From Cymodocea nodosa (taxonomy: Eukaryota > Streptophyta > Magnoliopsida > Alismatales > Cymodoceaceae): 64,000 bases of DNA. Where the stretch lies: contig CM072338.1 in assembly GCA_036874045.1 (NCBI GenBank), positions 21,536,501-21,600,500 of the forward strand, read 5' to 3'. A model generated the notes under the pieces. The model searched no databases, had not been told where the DNA came from, and saw nothing but the letters and a program-made list of their open reading frames with translations. Position numbers and translations under genes: made by a program. Positions 24,539-36,273 of this stretch are shown here, piece by piece (the first letter of the stretch is position 1; each line of letters opens with the position of its first letter).

Positions 24539-27383
24539 GCAAATGAAAGCTCCGGAACTTTTTCCTTCCGCGCGGACCATTCTTTGCACGTATGGATGAC
24601 ATTAGTCCAATTTGTGAGATGGCACTCGTGAACTTGGTGGAAAAAACCAAAGCTATGCTATCTAGAATTCCGGTTTATATTTATAATAATAATATTAATT
24701 AAAAAAATTCCACTGAGATTGGAGTGACCTGGTCTTGAATGAATTAAATTAAGAGGAATTCTTGCAATAAGCATCATCAAAGTCGGTTGGCCGTTTGTGA
24801 TCTCTTTGGACGATTAGATCCTCGTCGATTGTGACGCTGCCACTTTCCGTGTTCCTTCTGGAATCTCTTTTTCCCTGTCGATAAAGAAACGTTAATCATG
24901 TGATGCAGTACCCGTGGAGTAGATACTATACATTGGATTAAAAGCGTTCGGTGGCCCCTGCACTTTCTTACCTTGCAATACATCCAAAGAATCTATCTCC
25001 ATGAAAATAACCGGTTCCTCCAAAGTGACCTTGGAGACGCACACTTTCGGCGTTCCCTTATCTCTTCTAACGCAGCTGTCGTCCAATCTTCCATTTCGAC
25101 TTTAATTTGCTTCTTAAGTAACGCTAGAGCACCACAGGAAATCCAATTCCAAATCTAAATCCAAATCCAACCCCGCTTGTGTTCGGTTCGACTTGCGGCA
25201 ACATGAGCTGCTCCAACCGCTTCAGCGTACAGAAGTACATGAACGACATGGAAAAACCGACCGGAAAGAGCGAGCCCACGGCTCCGAGCACATGGCAAGT
25301 AGAGACGGGTACAAGCAACAAAGTTGCGATACATCCTTACTCGGCGGCCGTGGCCCAGCGAGCTTTGTTGGTCGTCAATCGCCGGCGTGGATGCGGCAGG
25401 AGGGGTGGGAACAAGGACGTCAAGTCAGCGCCAAGTAGGCTGAGCAAGGTCTCCGTAGCAGACGACGTAGAAGGTTAATCCAGATTCCAGCATGCATTTT
25501 GTTAACATGTTGCCATGTATATTATATATATATATATATGTATGCTTGCCGTAGACTTCTTAATTTGTTGAAATGCATGTATGATCGATCGATTGCGGAT
25601 TTCACCCAAACCATCCAACTCGATCATGATCCCCATCTCAACTGAGCATCCATCAGATCCAAATCTTTATTATAGCAACCAGCAAAGGTTGAAACTACGA
25701 ACTTGCAACTTTTTATGGGTAGGTTATACCTGAAAAACGTAAAGGAAGCCAACATCAATCGTGTTTGGAAAAATATATTCTAACATGATTTTTTGTTGTT
25801 TGAAATGGGTAATTAGAAAATGAAATCACGCTTAGACTAGTTCAACTACGTACCCAGCGTTGATTAAGTTCTAACATAATTACGATAGATTTTAAATGTC
25901 AATAGAATGGGTCAATCTTGACGACCGTTGCGTGCATATCTGGTTTTGAAACCCAATAAACCTAAATAATAATAATAATAATAATGGAATTCTTCGTCCT
26001 AGGTATTCCAGTAAATGGACGAAAAAGCGTTGGTAAGACCTTCCGTAATAGAATATTTGTAGAAGTTTTCCAATACAGGCGTTACATCTCCGTGTGAAGC
26101 ATCATTATTCTCGTTTTGACTCTTAAACATCTCCGTTGCAAAGTTTGTTAATTTAAGCCTTGCGGTTTTTGTGTTTTGATACTCTTCATCAATCCGCATT
26201 GGTCCCCTCTTTGCAATCGACCGTGAGATCATCATCTCATCCCTGTGGTACTGAAAAGGCACACTGCAACATGCAAATTAAGAATTCACCTGTTAGACAA
26301 ATGAAATTGAAACAATCAATCTACAAGCACCGTTGCATACTATTATTTGTTTCCCCAAAAAATAATTTAACAACATTTTCACAATCTTAAATCCATAACC
26401 GTATCTGAAAGATTCATTCTTTTTAAAATCACTCATCCTTCGCCGCCTACCAAAATGTGAAACTCTTCGATCGAGTTCAAGTGAAATTCTTTACGACTGT
26501 TAGAAAAGTTTTGCAACGATATAAAAATAAAGATAAAATTCAATCTTATAAATAATATATTTTTATTTTCCTATTAATTAATTTTAAATTAAAATTTCAA
26601 TAATAACAGTATCTGAATACTCACGTGGTAACTTTCACGTTCCTTCGGAGGAGGAGGATAATAACCATTGACGCCTTCACATTACTCTTCACCACATTAA
26701 TTTGGGTGTACCGGGCTTAATTCGATTAAATGGTACGTCATAATTAGTTCAGATTTGAATCTTTACCTTTGGAATCGCTGAGTTGGACTCCGTTTTTGTT
26801 TCTCGGTTCTGTACTTTTCAAGAAGGATAAGATTTAAATAATGCGCTTTTCCTTTGAAAAATTAGTTAAATGACGTCTGACATGCATATCACGGTATACT
26901 TATGAATATATTGGTCTTAAGATATAGATCGAAATATATAAATAGTCCCCGTGGTCCAGAATCCACAGAATAAGGACTTGGAAAATTAAATAACTGGTAT
27001 CCATGGATAATAAATAAATGGGAGTTGTTGGTATCATTGTAATTTCCATTATAAAAGTAATTACAACTGATTAAAGAAACGTTACCATTATTGTCAAAAT
27101 GATAAACTATTGAACGAATATGATTAGTGTATCTTTATCATAAATAAAAAAAGTTTGCCGTACCAAATGCTGGACACGTCATCATCCTTAGGGAATAAAT
27201 AAAATAAAATCCAACCACACCACGTTTGGTCAATCCAGTCAACAGACAACGGAAGGGCAAAAACGTTATTCCACCTTACGGAACCGACGAACATTGAAGC
27301 GCGTACAATCTACAAATCCCCCGTCCACAACTTCTTCCGCTCAACCCCCCAAAACCCAAATCCCAAATCCCCTCTCGTCTCCC
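24539..27383. other. Intergenic region with unrecognised small ORFs
   Basis: This is the stretch between the HGSNAT-like stop codon and the DUF3511 start. A higher-GC island at about 24,990-25,480 carries a plus-strand ORF (25209-25478) described separately. On the minus strand a perfect donor (AAG|GTAAGA, near 24974) pairs with an acceptor near 24870, but none of the three joined frames gives a recognisable protein. A minus-strand open stretch (25999-26262, 87 codons) follows a good splice acceptor and could be a last exon of something unknown. A (TA)n run lies at about 25520-25540 and an (ATA)n run at about 25964-25984. Confidence 0.4.
25209..25478 (+). CDS. Unrecognised small ORF, possible gene
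   Basis: This 89-codon ATG-initiated frame sits in a locally GC-rich island. It has a hydrophilic start (FSVQKYMNDMEKPTGK), a short hydrophobic patch (SAAVAQRALLVV) and a basic glycine-arginine stretch. I do not recognise the family and see no signal peptide. The start chosen is the internal ATG of a slightly longer frame beginning at 25179, because MSCSNRF has the better context. The minus strand of the same island is also open in places, so the coding strand, and whether it codes at all, is uncertain. Confidence 0.25.
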   Translation, partial: CSNRFSVQKYMNDMEKPTGKSEPTAPSTWQVETGTSNKVAIHPYSAAVAQRALLVVNRRRGCGRRGGNKDVKSAPSRLSKVSVADDVEG

Positions 27384-27704
27384 ATGGACGCCCACGACCG
27401 AGGCTACCGGCCGGACGTCCGCTCCTACAACGGCGACAGGGGCCTCGAGATCGTCACTTACAGACCCCCTCCCCCTCCCCCTCCGCCTGCCAACGGTTAC
27501 TCCTCCTACGACCGGCCCCCGAGGAGGTCGTCCAGCCAGGTGTCTTCGGGGCTGTCCTGGGGATTCAACGACCCAGAGATGAAGAGGAAGAGGAGAGTCG
27601 CCAGCTACAAGGCCTACTCCGTCGAGGGCAGGGTCAAGGCATCGGTCCGCAAGGGCCTCCGGTGGATCAAGACCAAGTGCTCCGAGCTTGTCAATGGCTG
27701 GTGA
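27384..27704 (+). CDS. DUF3511 family protein
   Basis: This intronless gene encodes 106 residues and belongs to the plant-specific DUF3511 family of small basic proteins with unknown function. It starts at the first ATG, in a strong context (CCCATGG). An octaproline run occupies residues 28-35 and a serine-rich stretch 49-56. The family domain fills the C-terminal half: WGFNDPEMKRKRRVASYKAY (residues 59-78), then EGRVKASVRKGLRWIKTKCS (81-100), ending NGW. Length and layout fit the family, whose members usually have a variable N-terminus and a conserved final 45 or so residues. The GC-rich coding part contrasts with its AT-rich surroundings. There is no sign of decay. Confidence 0.92.
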   Translation: MDAHDRGYRPDVRSYNGDRGLEIVTYRPPPPPPPPANGYSSYDRPPRRSSSQVSSGLSWGFNDPEMKRKRRVASYKAYSVEGRVKASVRKGLRWIKTKCSELVNGW

Positions 27705-30700
27705 TGATCGCGGCGAAGGCTTTTCTAGGGCTGATATGGGGGAAAGAAAGAGAGAGAGAGAGAGATGGAGAGGAAAATGAGGCGGGGCACTGGGGATGGC
27801 ATTTCTGTAATTCTTGAAGAGGTTTGTTGGGTGCTCTGGGGAAGAGAGCATTTCTCTCTGTCCCCTATTTTAATTGGAATTTATATGTGCCGGTAATGTT
27901 GATATGATTATGCACCGTTCCTCCTTTGTCGTGCGTTTGGTGTTATTAAGCTTCAATGGAAATATTCAAAGCATGAATTGATGGGTGGTCCAACCAAAAT
28001 TAATGGCTACTTCTTTGATTCTAATCTGAGAGCATTTAAATAACTTTGTAGAGTATTATGGTGTTCAGTAGCGGTAGATTTTGGAAATTTGGTTCTTTCT
28101 TTGCTCTTAATGTTTTTACAAAAGCAGTTGAGTTATTTGAGTGATGGTGAACGTTCCTGGCAGCAACAATTACTGTTCTTTTAAAAAGCCATGATTATTG
28201 AGCAATCGGCTTCAGACTCACAGATGACAGATGGGTTTCTCTCAGCTTTTACATTCAACCATTGTTCTCTGACTGGCAGATGGGTCTGCATCATTTTAAC
28301 TGCTCTGATTCTGCTGGGTCTGCATGAAATTCTATTGCACGGTCGATTGCTCCTGTTGGATTCTAATATACCTTTGTGATGTTGCTGGTGGTGGTGTTTT
28401 TGCATTCCTCCGTTTACCCAATCAAATACTGATAGGGAAGTTATAATCCCTTTACACAAGTGGTGTTTAGGGGCAATCATCCATCATTGCCGACGGTCAC
28501 GGTGGTGTTCTTTCTTGGCCATTTATTTGGATCTGCCAAACACGTGGTCATCATGTGTCCACGGCAGCAGGCTGCCTTGCCCTAGCACCAGAGTGTGATA
28601 CTCTCCTTAACGCCCGAGCATTCATCGGGCAGGGAGGGGCACCAGACGTCGGAGAAAGAGCATGGTAGTGTGACATCCAACCAAGCAAAGTGTGGGAGGA
28701 GCTTAGTTTGAAGATAGGAGGACTCTGGGGGGAAGGAGAAAGAAGTGCTTAAAGTTGGTGAACTAGACAAGAAACAAGTCGTAGTTTCTTGGTTGCAGAG
28801 GATTGGAGTTGTATGTGAAGAGGTAGAAGATTGAGATTGCTTGGTGGTTGTACACTGACAAGGGGTACAAGAATGGTGTATCAGGCAGGAGCTTCTTTGA
28901 TAATGGTAGATTTTGAGTGAGTTTGATGTAATGATTATGTAAACTACAACCTAGATCAATAAAAAATGACAAAGTCAACCAAACGAGTGGGGGTTCGTAA
29001 ACGAGTAGTATTGGAACGGTATACATTGATCGGTAGGCCTTTCTCTTCTAATGCGTTTTATCATACCAGTAGGAAGTTCACACCCTTCCATATCTACCTA
29101 TTACCCTTTACCGGAATGGTTACTCCTTTTTACCCTCGTCCTCAATCATCAATCATGGATGATGATCGTATCCATCTCTCCATCATTTTATTTCACCTGT
29201 GCTGTGCTATCAGTAAAGTATCCATTCAGTACCGTCAGTCATTACTTGCGAATGTAGTCTGAAGGATGTGGTACTTGAGATGTCAGCAATCTCATGACAT
29301 TCGTTAGGCAGTTTGAAGGACGCGCTTGGTGTGCCAATGGTGCAATCACAAACTTGTTTGCAATAATGGTGTAATCACAACTTGTTTACAGGGCCGACTT
29401 GTCGGAGTCTGACCCAAATCTAGACAACTACTAATTAAAGAATGGGGCGCACCCTAAATATATAGGGTATCATGGGCTCTGATTCCAAGTGGTACCAGGT
29501 ACCCCACCACCGATTCCTTTGCGAGAGGGTGTCGGCTAAATAAATCAAGTCCATTAATTTTTCTGAATTTATATACATTCTTAATTCACAAATAAATCTT
29601 TCTTTGCCTCTTCTTCTATTTTATGATTCTCATGGTATATATTTATCCCGACTCATCGGCCCGTAGCCTTTCACTGCAAGAACACGAACATATGTACAAA
29701 CATGGAGGCCTGAACACACGGCGACGGCGACGGCGACGGCTACGCCTCAACATAACGTCACCGTCTTCGCATCCGAGGACGGCGATTCCCGAAGCCGCGT
29801 CCCAACGGCCATGGCGCCGATCCACGTGTCCGCACGATCCGAAGCCTGCCTGTACTCTCACTGCCACGACCGCCACCATGGACGATGTGACGACTGACGA
29901 CAACGGTGATGTTGCCGATGGACAGGAAGAGAGAAAGAGACAGCATAGATTAATCAACGTAAATTGTCAACCACCACCCCAAAAAAAAGAAAATCCGTTG
30001 CCAAGAGAGAAACTAAAATCTATTGGTAATGTTGCGATGAGCGCCCTCTCATTTTAATGCATGGAACGAATAAGTTATTCTTATGTAAAGTTTTATTTTA
30101 GATATTTAAAATGCATGGCAACTTTATCTCACAATCTAAACAAATATTTCCCTTCGATCTAAATTAAGGTCGTAAAATTTAACAAAATGTGCTAATATTG
30201 AGTTAGTAAAATTTAAATTGAAAAAAAAAAAAAAAAACGGTACATATATAACTCATATTGGGACGAGTTTTTATGTATACTATAGATTATATTATAAATT
30301 AATTATTTTCGGACAAAAAATAAGATTGATAGTTGTCATCATACGAATAGGAACCTTTTTTCGTTCTCTAGATGGAATATGTTGTGGTACTTTCGGAAAC
30401 AAAAATTAATAGCAGAACTTGTATGTAACAAGATTAAAAAATAATCTCCTTCGTTAACCATAGGTGGTTATAAAAGAGGAATGAGAGACTTATGAATACA
30501 TATCATTAGTTTTTATAAGATTAGGAATTTTAGCTTTAATTTTTTAGTTACCATAAACTCATTTTATTTTATCTTGATAATTATCATTTTTTTAAATATA
30601 AGCCATAACCAAAATTGATAATTATCCTGTCCTTCCCGTGTTCGGTGTTTTGTGAGTTCGGGTACTTCCGCTCGAGCGTTAACGCACATGACATGCCTCC

Positions 30701-31139
30701 GATAAGAAGCTTGATCTTTAGAGATCATGGCCACTGGAGCTCGCCTGGGACCTTGGATTTAAGGAGGCGCCGTCAAGGAATGCCTCGACCACTTCATCAA
30801 TCTCTATGGTTGTTCGTCGCTCTTTCTCTTCCTTTCCAACTCTCCACAACTCCAGTTTCCGATCATTACCTGACCCTTTTGCTGCCCTACATGCCAGGAT
30901 GGGGGTGCCTTCGTCAGGACGGAGAATTTTGGGGACGGCTACGTGACGGACTCCACGGGAGGCGTTGAGGGTTGGGATGATCACTGAGGGATGACGTACG
31001 AGCCGTGTAGAGAGCATGGCAACGAATTGGGAAAGGAAAATGAAGCGGCTACTGGTGTCGGTTGTGTGAGAGGAGTGTGATGATCATTGGGTGATGAGAT
31101 AGGGACTGTGCGGAGCGCATGACGTCGAAGGAAGCGGCC
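27705..31139. other. 3' UTR of the DUF3511 gene and intergenic DNA
   Basis: The first few hundred bases are probably the 3' UTR of the DUF3511 gene; an (AG)n run lies at about 27747-27765. From 28,000 to 29,600 I see no gene. Two imperfect copies of a 30-base word (AATGGTG.AATCACA..CTTGTTT) lie at about 29336-29392. An 18-base palindrome (ACCCTAAATATATAGGGT) lies at about 29452-29469. The GC-rich stretch at 29,640-29,960 is open in several frames because of CGACGG repeats and shows no family. From about 30,970 to 31,139 runs a tandem repeat that continues beyond the Copia insertion. Confidence 0.5.
30970..31139. repeat. Left part of a ~100-bp tandem repeat array split by a Copia element
   Basis: One unit begins GGGATGATCACTGAGGGATG at about 30973 and ends with AAATGAAGCGGCTACTGGTG..GTGTGAGAG. 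The next begins GATGATCATTGGGTGATGAG near 31080 and stops at GAAGCGGCC, exactly where the Copia LTR begins. The second unit resumes beyond the element at 36274 (CGACTGTTGGTG..GTGTAAGAG), followed by a third unit. The array is therefore older than the insertion. Confidence 0.75.
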
Positions 31140-31340
31140 TGACGATCAACCCCAAAAAATCACCGGAAGAGGAACACCGTAAATAATTTGCCTCTATCTT
31201 CTGTTCTCAAAATCCGTAAAAAAAAAAAACCTTCTATATATATATATTACAATTACATGATTTAGGTAACCGGTTACGGGCATAACAGACCCGTTTACGC
31301 AAAGAAAACAAAACACAAGAAATAAAACTGCTGTCTAACA
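31140..31340 (-). repeat. 3' LTR of the second Copia element
   Basis: This 201-bp copy is shorter than its partner at 36048-36273 because about 28 bases near its start have been lost. Both copies share GGAAGAGGAACA, an A-run, the CCTCTTATAT-type block and the ACAAAGCATAAAA-type end. The terminal CA is kept here (GTCTAACA) but is mutated in the other copy. Confidence 0.85.
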
Positions 31341-32367
31341 CTTCCCCTTAAATTGGGCACGAAGGATTCTTGAGACCTAGTCTACATATAAATTAACTGA
31401 AAACAGATCTACAATTTGTTGAGTAAAACGCGTAAAGTGAAATTGTACTTCACGAGCTAAGTATTCTTCTCGTACAAAATGATGGTCAAGCTTTATATGT
31501 TTCATACACTCATGAAAATTAGATTTCGTATAATCTGTAAAGTGGCAGAATTATCACAAAAAAAGTTCAATAGGTGTAAGCTAAGTCATACCAAACTCAT
31601 CAAAAATTACACGTAGCCAAGTGACCTCCTTAACGGTTGTAGGCATGGTGCGATATTCAACCTTTGACTTCCAGGACACAAGACAATCATCAAAAAAAAT
31701 GCAATACGATCGCCTCATTAAAGGACACCTGGCCCAGTGAAAGCTCACATTCTTGGAATAGAAGTGGACTTGAAGAAAATCCCTCTACCGGGAGAACCTT
31801 TAAGATATTTCACAACATAAATCAAACCCTGGAAATGACCTTGGGTTGCATGAATTGACTAAAAAGCTAGATTGAATATGAAATGTCTGGCCATGAGATG
31901 GCTAAGTATATTAACTGACTAATCAACCTCCTATAAATGGTTGGGTTTGGTAGATACAGACTGTCAACTACTAGCTAGAACATTTCTACCATTGGCGCAT
32001 TGATAGGGCAACATCTCATAAGTCCTGTTTCACGCAATAAGTCCAAAGTATATTTCTGTTGGCTTATAAAAATTCCTGTAGATGCATGTGATGTCTCAAT
32101 GTCCAAGAAATATTTTACTTGAACATGGTGTCAAGCTCCTTCTCCTTCAAATAAGCATATATCTTTTCAATTATTTCCTACAACCACTATATCATCCGCA
32201 CACGTCAAAACAACTGTAAAAACTATATTAGTCCTTCAAAGAAATAAACTATAATCTGTGGATGAATGTGAGAATCCTAAACCGATCAACACTACTTGTA
32301 GTATAAAGTACCAGCTACATGACGCTTGCTTTAAATCATACAATGACTTTTTCAGCAAGCAAACCTA

Positions 32368-32583
32368 CTACCCCTTAGTTGAAACTCCAAGTGGCACCTT
32401 TATGTATATTTCTTCTAATAATTTGTCATGTAAGAAGGTATTATTTACATCTAGTTGATAAAGTTCCCACCTTGCAATAGCTACAACTACTAACAAGCAT
32501 CTCATAGTTTCAAACTTCGTCACAAGAATAAAAGTTTCATTATATTCTAGCTCTTGTTTCTGTGTAAAATCCTTCGCTGCCAT
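32368..32583 (-). pseudogene. Second Copia: reverse transcriptase fragment
   Basis: This is a 71-codon open piece of Copia RT with the family motifs KDFTQKQELEYNETF (usual KGFTQxxGxDYxETF) and WELYQLDVNNTFLHDKLLEEIY. The rest of RT and RNase H is spread over 31360-32360 in broken frames. It includes ETGLMRCCPINAPM-like and FHECMKHIKLDHHFVREE stretches, the latter the usual HxRTKHIxxDxHFxRE end of RNase H. Confidence 0.85.
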
Positions 32584-34130
32584 CCTTACTTTGAACCTTT
32601 CAACACTTCCATTAGCTTTAAGTTATAGACCTACTTGCACCTGATCGGCTTCTTACCTTTAGTTAAATTAACCATTTACCACGTCCCATTTTCTTCTAGA
32701 GCTTTGAGTTTTAAATCCATCGCTCGACACCATTTGAGATCTTCCTTTGCCTTATTGTATGATCATGACTCATAATTGTCACACATAGCAGAAAAATAAG
32801 TTTGTTGGTTAGGTAAAAACCATTGAAAAGTAACATAACTGGTAATTGGATACTCTATATCAGTAGTTGCACTAGAACAAACATAATCTTTGAAATAATT
32901 GGGAGCTCAAACTAACCTTCTTGAGTGGTACACCACAATAGAGGGTCTTCCATTGTCTACTGCTTGTAACACTTCGTTACTATAAATAGCTTTAGAGTCA
33001 GCAACAAAGTCTTCATCTTGTTGATCGTAAAACACATCATCCGATTGAGTTTTATCTTCATTAATTAAAGAGAATTGTTGCCATTCATAAATTGGTAGAC
33101 CATCAATGCTCTCCCCCCTTAGGTGCATCATCTTCAACATCTTGTTGTGTTTCATCAAGAGAAATGATATCCTTTGGAACCTTTGACAATTGCACTTTTG
33201 TATCTAGCCTTTTTGCATTCTGATATAAAGTATCAAGTGGAGAAAATACCTCTATTGTATCATGTTGCTTGAAAACAGAACGAAATGGAAAGACATTCTC
33301 ATAAAAAAACTACATTTCTACTAACAAAAGTTACTCTATTGTCCATGTCATAGAATATATAACCTTTTCCTCCATAAGGATATCCCAAAAAAATACATCG
33401 GTGGACCCTTTTATCAAACTTATATTTTATATTATTGTTGAAAGTAAATGCTAAACAACCAAACACCTTTAATTGGTCATAGTTTAGAATTCTACCATCA
33501 AGAACTTTAGTAAAGAGTCGATTAATTATATAAGTAATAGTTAATATGCAGTCTTCCTAAAATTTTAGATGCAAATTTGCTTGAAATCTAAGAGTTCTAG
33601 CTATTTCTAATAAATGTTTATGTTTCTTATCTACCACCCTATTTTGTTGAGGTGTATAGGTGCAAGAAAATTGTTGGATGATTTTTTTACCAGACAATAA
33701 ATCAACAAGTTTAAAAGAAGTGAATTCATAGCCATTGTCACTACGAATTATCTTTATATTTGCATTAAACTAATTCTCAACTATTTCAACAAAATTCTTG
33801 AGTAGCATATAAACCTCACTTTTATGATACATGAGGTAAGTCCAAGTATTTCTAGAACAATCATCGACAATGGTTAAAAAAATGAAATTTTGAATTATGT
33901 GCAGCAGTAAATAGTCCCCAAATGTCACAGTGCATGAGTACAAACGATTTAAGTGTTTTATTACTACTCAAAGGAAATGGTAAATGATTCAACCTAGCCA
34001 TAGGACAGATTAAACAAGTGTTCAAACTCTTCTTATTATTTACATTAAGTAACTAAAAAACTTTATTATTTTTAGATTGGCCAAGTCTCCTATGCTAAAC
34101 CTCTCGTGAGACTGCTACCATGACATGAGC

Positions 34131-35000
34131 CTATTGATAACTGGTAATTAGAATGTAAAGTCCATTCACTTGCTTTCCAATTCTAATGATTTTATTCACC
34201 CGAAGGTCTTGAATCAAACAAAAGTGAATAGAAAACCTAAAATAATAATTTGCTTCTACTGTAAATTTACTAACAGATAACAAGTTGAAATTAAAAGAAG
34301 GAACATGTAGAACATTGCTAATTTTAATATCAGATATAATGACAACACTTCCAACTGAGCTAATGGATGCAAAATCCCCATTAGGCAATTTAACAGATTA
34401 AGATCGAGACAATTGCTTAACATCTTGCATATTTTCCAAACTACAACAGATATGATTTTAACACCCCTGTATCAATAATCCATACACATTTTCCACCTGC
34501 AGACAAACTAACAGCTATATTTAATAAATGTTCAAATTGAAAACATGAAGGGATGCTTGCCATGCTAACTGCCTGATCATTAATAGAAGTCCCTAAGATA
34601 GCTATCAGCTGATTATATTGCTCTTGCATAATAAAGGAATTATTAGAATCAACAACAAGACTACAAGTTATCTGCTCAGTACTGCTAACAACACTATTAA
34701 CATTAGGTTTCTTAAATCCTCTAATACTATTATTTTGTTGCTTTCCAGGATATACCAACTTATGTCCTTCAGAGAACCAATCAACTAATAACACCTCTCA
34801 ATGGTGTGTCAATTATTTTCACAATGAGTACAATAAAACTTCTTGAAGTTCTTGAATTTCCTTTGATTTTCAGCATTATTTTGCTTATTAAATTTATTTT
34901 GTTGGTTTGGCTTAATAGCAACCGTTGCTATATTTTCAGAACTATTAATAGTGAGAGTGATATCACATTGTTGATCTTCAAGAAGAATTAAGTTATACAC
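34131..35000 (-). pseudogene. Second Copia: gag zinc knuckle, protease and GAG-pre-integrase remnants
   Basis: The nucleocapsid end reads CTHCENN (34809-35000), then a stop where W or G is expected, then HTIERCY. This is the CxxC..HTIExCYxLxGFP knuckle typical of one Copia Gag group, and unlike the other element in this window. The protease start is reduced to WIIDTG (34441-34794), with the catalytic DTG intact. The 34131-34388 piece holds ISNVLHVPSFNFNLLSVSK, the standard sequence between protease and integrase. Integrase follows towards 33300 in broken frames. Confidence 0.85.
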
Positions 35001-35503
35001 TACTTAAGTCTAATAGAGATTTGTTAAGCAATAATTAACCTCTAATGGCATGGTAACTTTCATTCAACCCTAATAAGAACTACATAATTTTTAATTCTTC
35101 ATCTCCCTCACGTACGACTCCCAAAACATCACATTTGCAATTTTTTAACATGTCACAATTGCAAACAGGAGTAGGATGATATATTAGCATCTCATTTTAC
35201 AAGGTTTTCAACCTCGAAAAATATGTTGTGATAGATAATTGCTCCTGAGACAAACTAGTTAAAGGCCTTTGTATGTGAAATATTCTAGGTGTATTTCCTT
35301 TAGAAAATCTCTTCTTGAGATCTTTCCAAATGTCTCTGGCTATGCCCATCTATTGAAAACTTTCAGCTATCTCTGGTTTAATAGAGTTAGTTATCTAAGA
35401 GACAATCATGTCATTTATACATTCTTACTTACTATTCTTCTTCGGATCAAACTCCATACTTAGTTGAGGAATTAATCCATTAACAAAACCATACTTGTTT
35501 CTC

Positions 35504-35700
35504 GGGTTAAGTGCTTTCTTCATCGCAAGACTTACATTTTGCAAATCCAACATATAAAGCTTGCCATTGTATAATTGAGTTCTCCGCTAGGGTTAAGTGC
35601 TTTCTTCATCGCAAGACTTACATTTTGCAAATCCAACATATAAAGCTTGCCATTGTATAATTGAGTTCTCCGCTAGGGTTAAGTGCTTTCTTCATCGCAA
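35504..35700. repeat. 86-bp direct tandem duplication inside the second Copia gag
   Basis: An 86-bp unit starts GGGTTAAGTGCTTTCTTCAT at 35504, repeats at 35590, and starts a third, partial time at 35676 (to about 35700). The two full copies look essentially identical, in contrast with the strong decay of the element as a whole. The duplication therefore arose recently by local slippage or unequal exchange. Confidence 0.95.
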
Positions 35701-36047
35701 TACTCCGCATCGTATAGTTATCTTCATTTTGAACCATTTGGAGACAAACACTTTTCTCTATAGTCAGATGTATGAATATAATGCGGATCATCACAATCTT
35801 CTTCACGGACATCAGTCTTCTTGTCTTTCTCCATTACAAAAGATAATCAAAAGGAAACAAAACAAATCCGCCAGGAATCAAGAGAAATATAAGTAGATCG
35901 GACAAGAATATCCAAAAAATGATAGATTAGATAAGAATATCTGAGAAATGAGAGAAACTAGTGTTTGTAAACCCTAAAACAGCTGAGAAAATATCACCCA
36001 ATCGAAGGAAGACAATGTAGCTTCTCTGCTCTGATGCTATAAAGAAC

Positions 36048-36273
36048 CGACGATCAATCTCCAATAATCGAGTACACAATAAGAAAACCCTAAAATCGCA
36101 GGAAGAGGAACATTGTAAATCATTACCTCAATCTTCAATTCATCTACTTCTTAAAACTCACAAAAAAAAAAAAAAAAAAAAACCTCTTATATCTACAGTT
36201 ACATGGATCCAGGTACAACAAACTCATTTACACAGAGAAAACAAAGCATAAAAAATAAAGCTACCGTCTGATA
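36048..36273 (-). repeat. 5' LTR of the second Copia element
   Basis: This is a 226-bp LTR containing a 22-base A-run on the plus strand at about 36160-36183. Its outer end is mutated from TG to TA on the element strand. The primer-binding site lies just inside, at about 36026-36040. Confidence 0.85.

Larger units (their letters stand above)
31140..36273 (-). mobile_element. Complete but decayed Copia LTR retrotransposon (second type)
   Basis: This element is about 5.1 kb on the minus strand. The 5' LTR is at 36048-36273 and the 3' LTR at 31140-31340. A polypurine tract (TTTAAGGGGAAG) abuts the 3' LTR, and a decayed tRNA-Met-type primer site (TAGCATCAGAGC) lies beside the 5' LTR. Minus-strand remnants run gag, protease, integrase, RT, RNase H, the Copia order. 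The target duplication has decayed (CGGCC against CGACT), but neighbouring units of the tandem array show the empty site was CGGCT, which supports the boundaries. All frames are broken. Its Gag and LTRs differ from the element at 12184-16789, so it is a separate family. Confidence 0.9.

Noticed and set aside
24892-25086. Minus-strand two-exon gene model using the donor near 24974 and acceptor near 24870
   Set aside because: The splice sites are good, but the three possible joined frames are equally plain, none matches a family, and the most protein-like second-exon frame is not in phase with an open first exon.
27276-27851. 191-codon minus-strand ORF opposite the DUF3511 gene
   Set aside because: It is a shadow of the GC-rich DUF3511 coding sequence; the plus strand carries the conserved domain.
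29623-30057. 144-codon plus-strand ORF with an arginine run
   Set aside because: The arginine run comes from a CGACGG repeat, the opposite strand is equally open, and no family or promoter feature supports a gene.
30615-31017. Overlapping open frames on both strands near 30.6-31.0 kb
   Set aside because: No recognisable domain; part of the stretch belongs to the tandem array.
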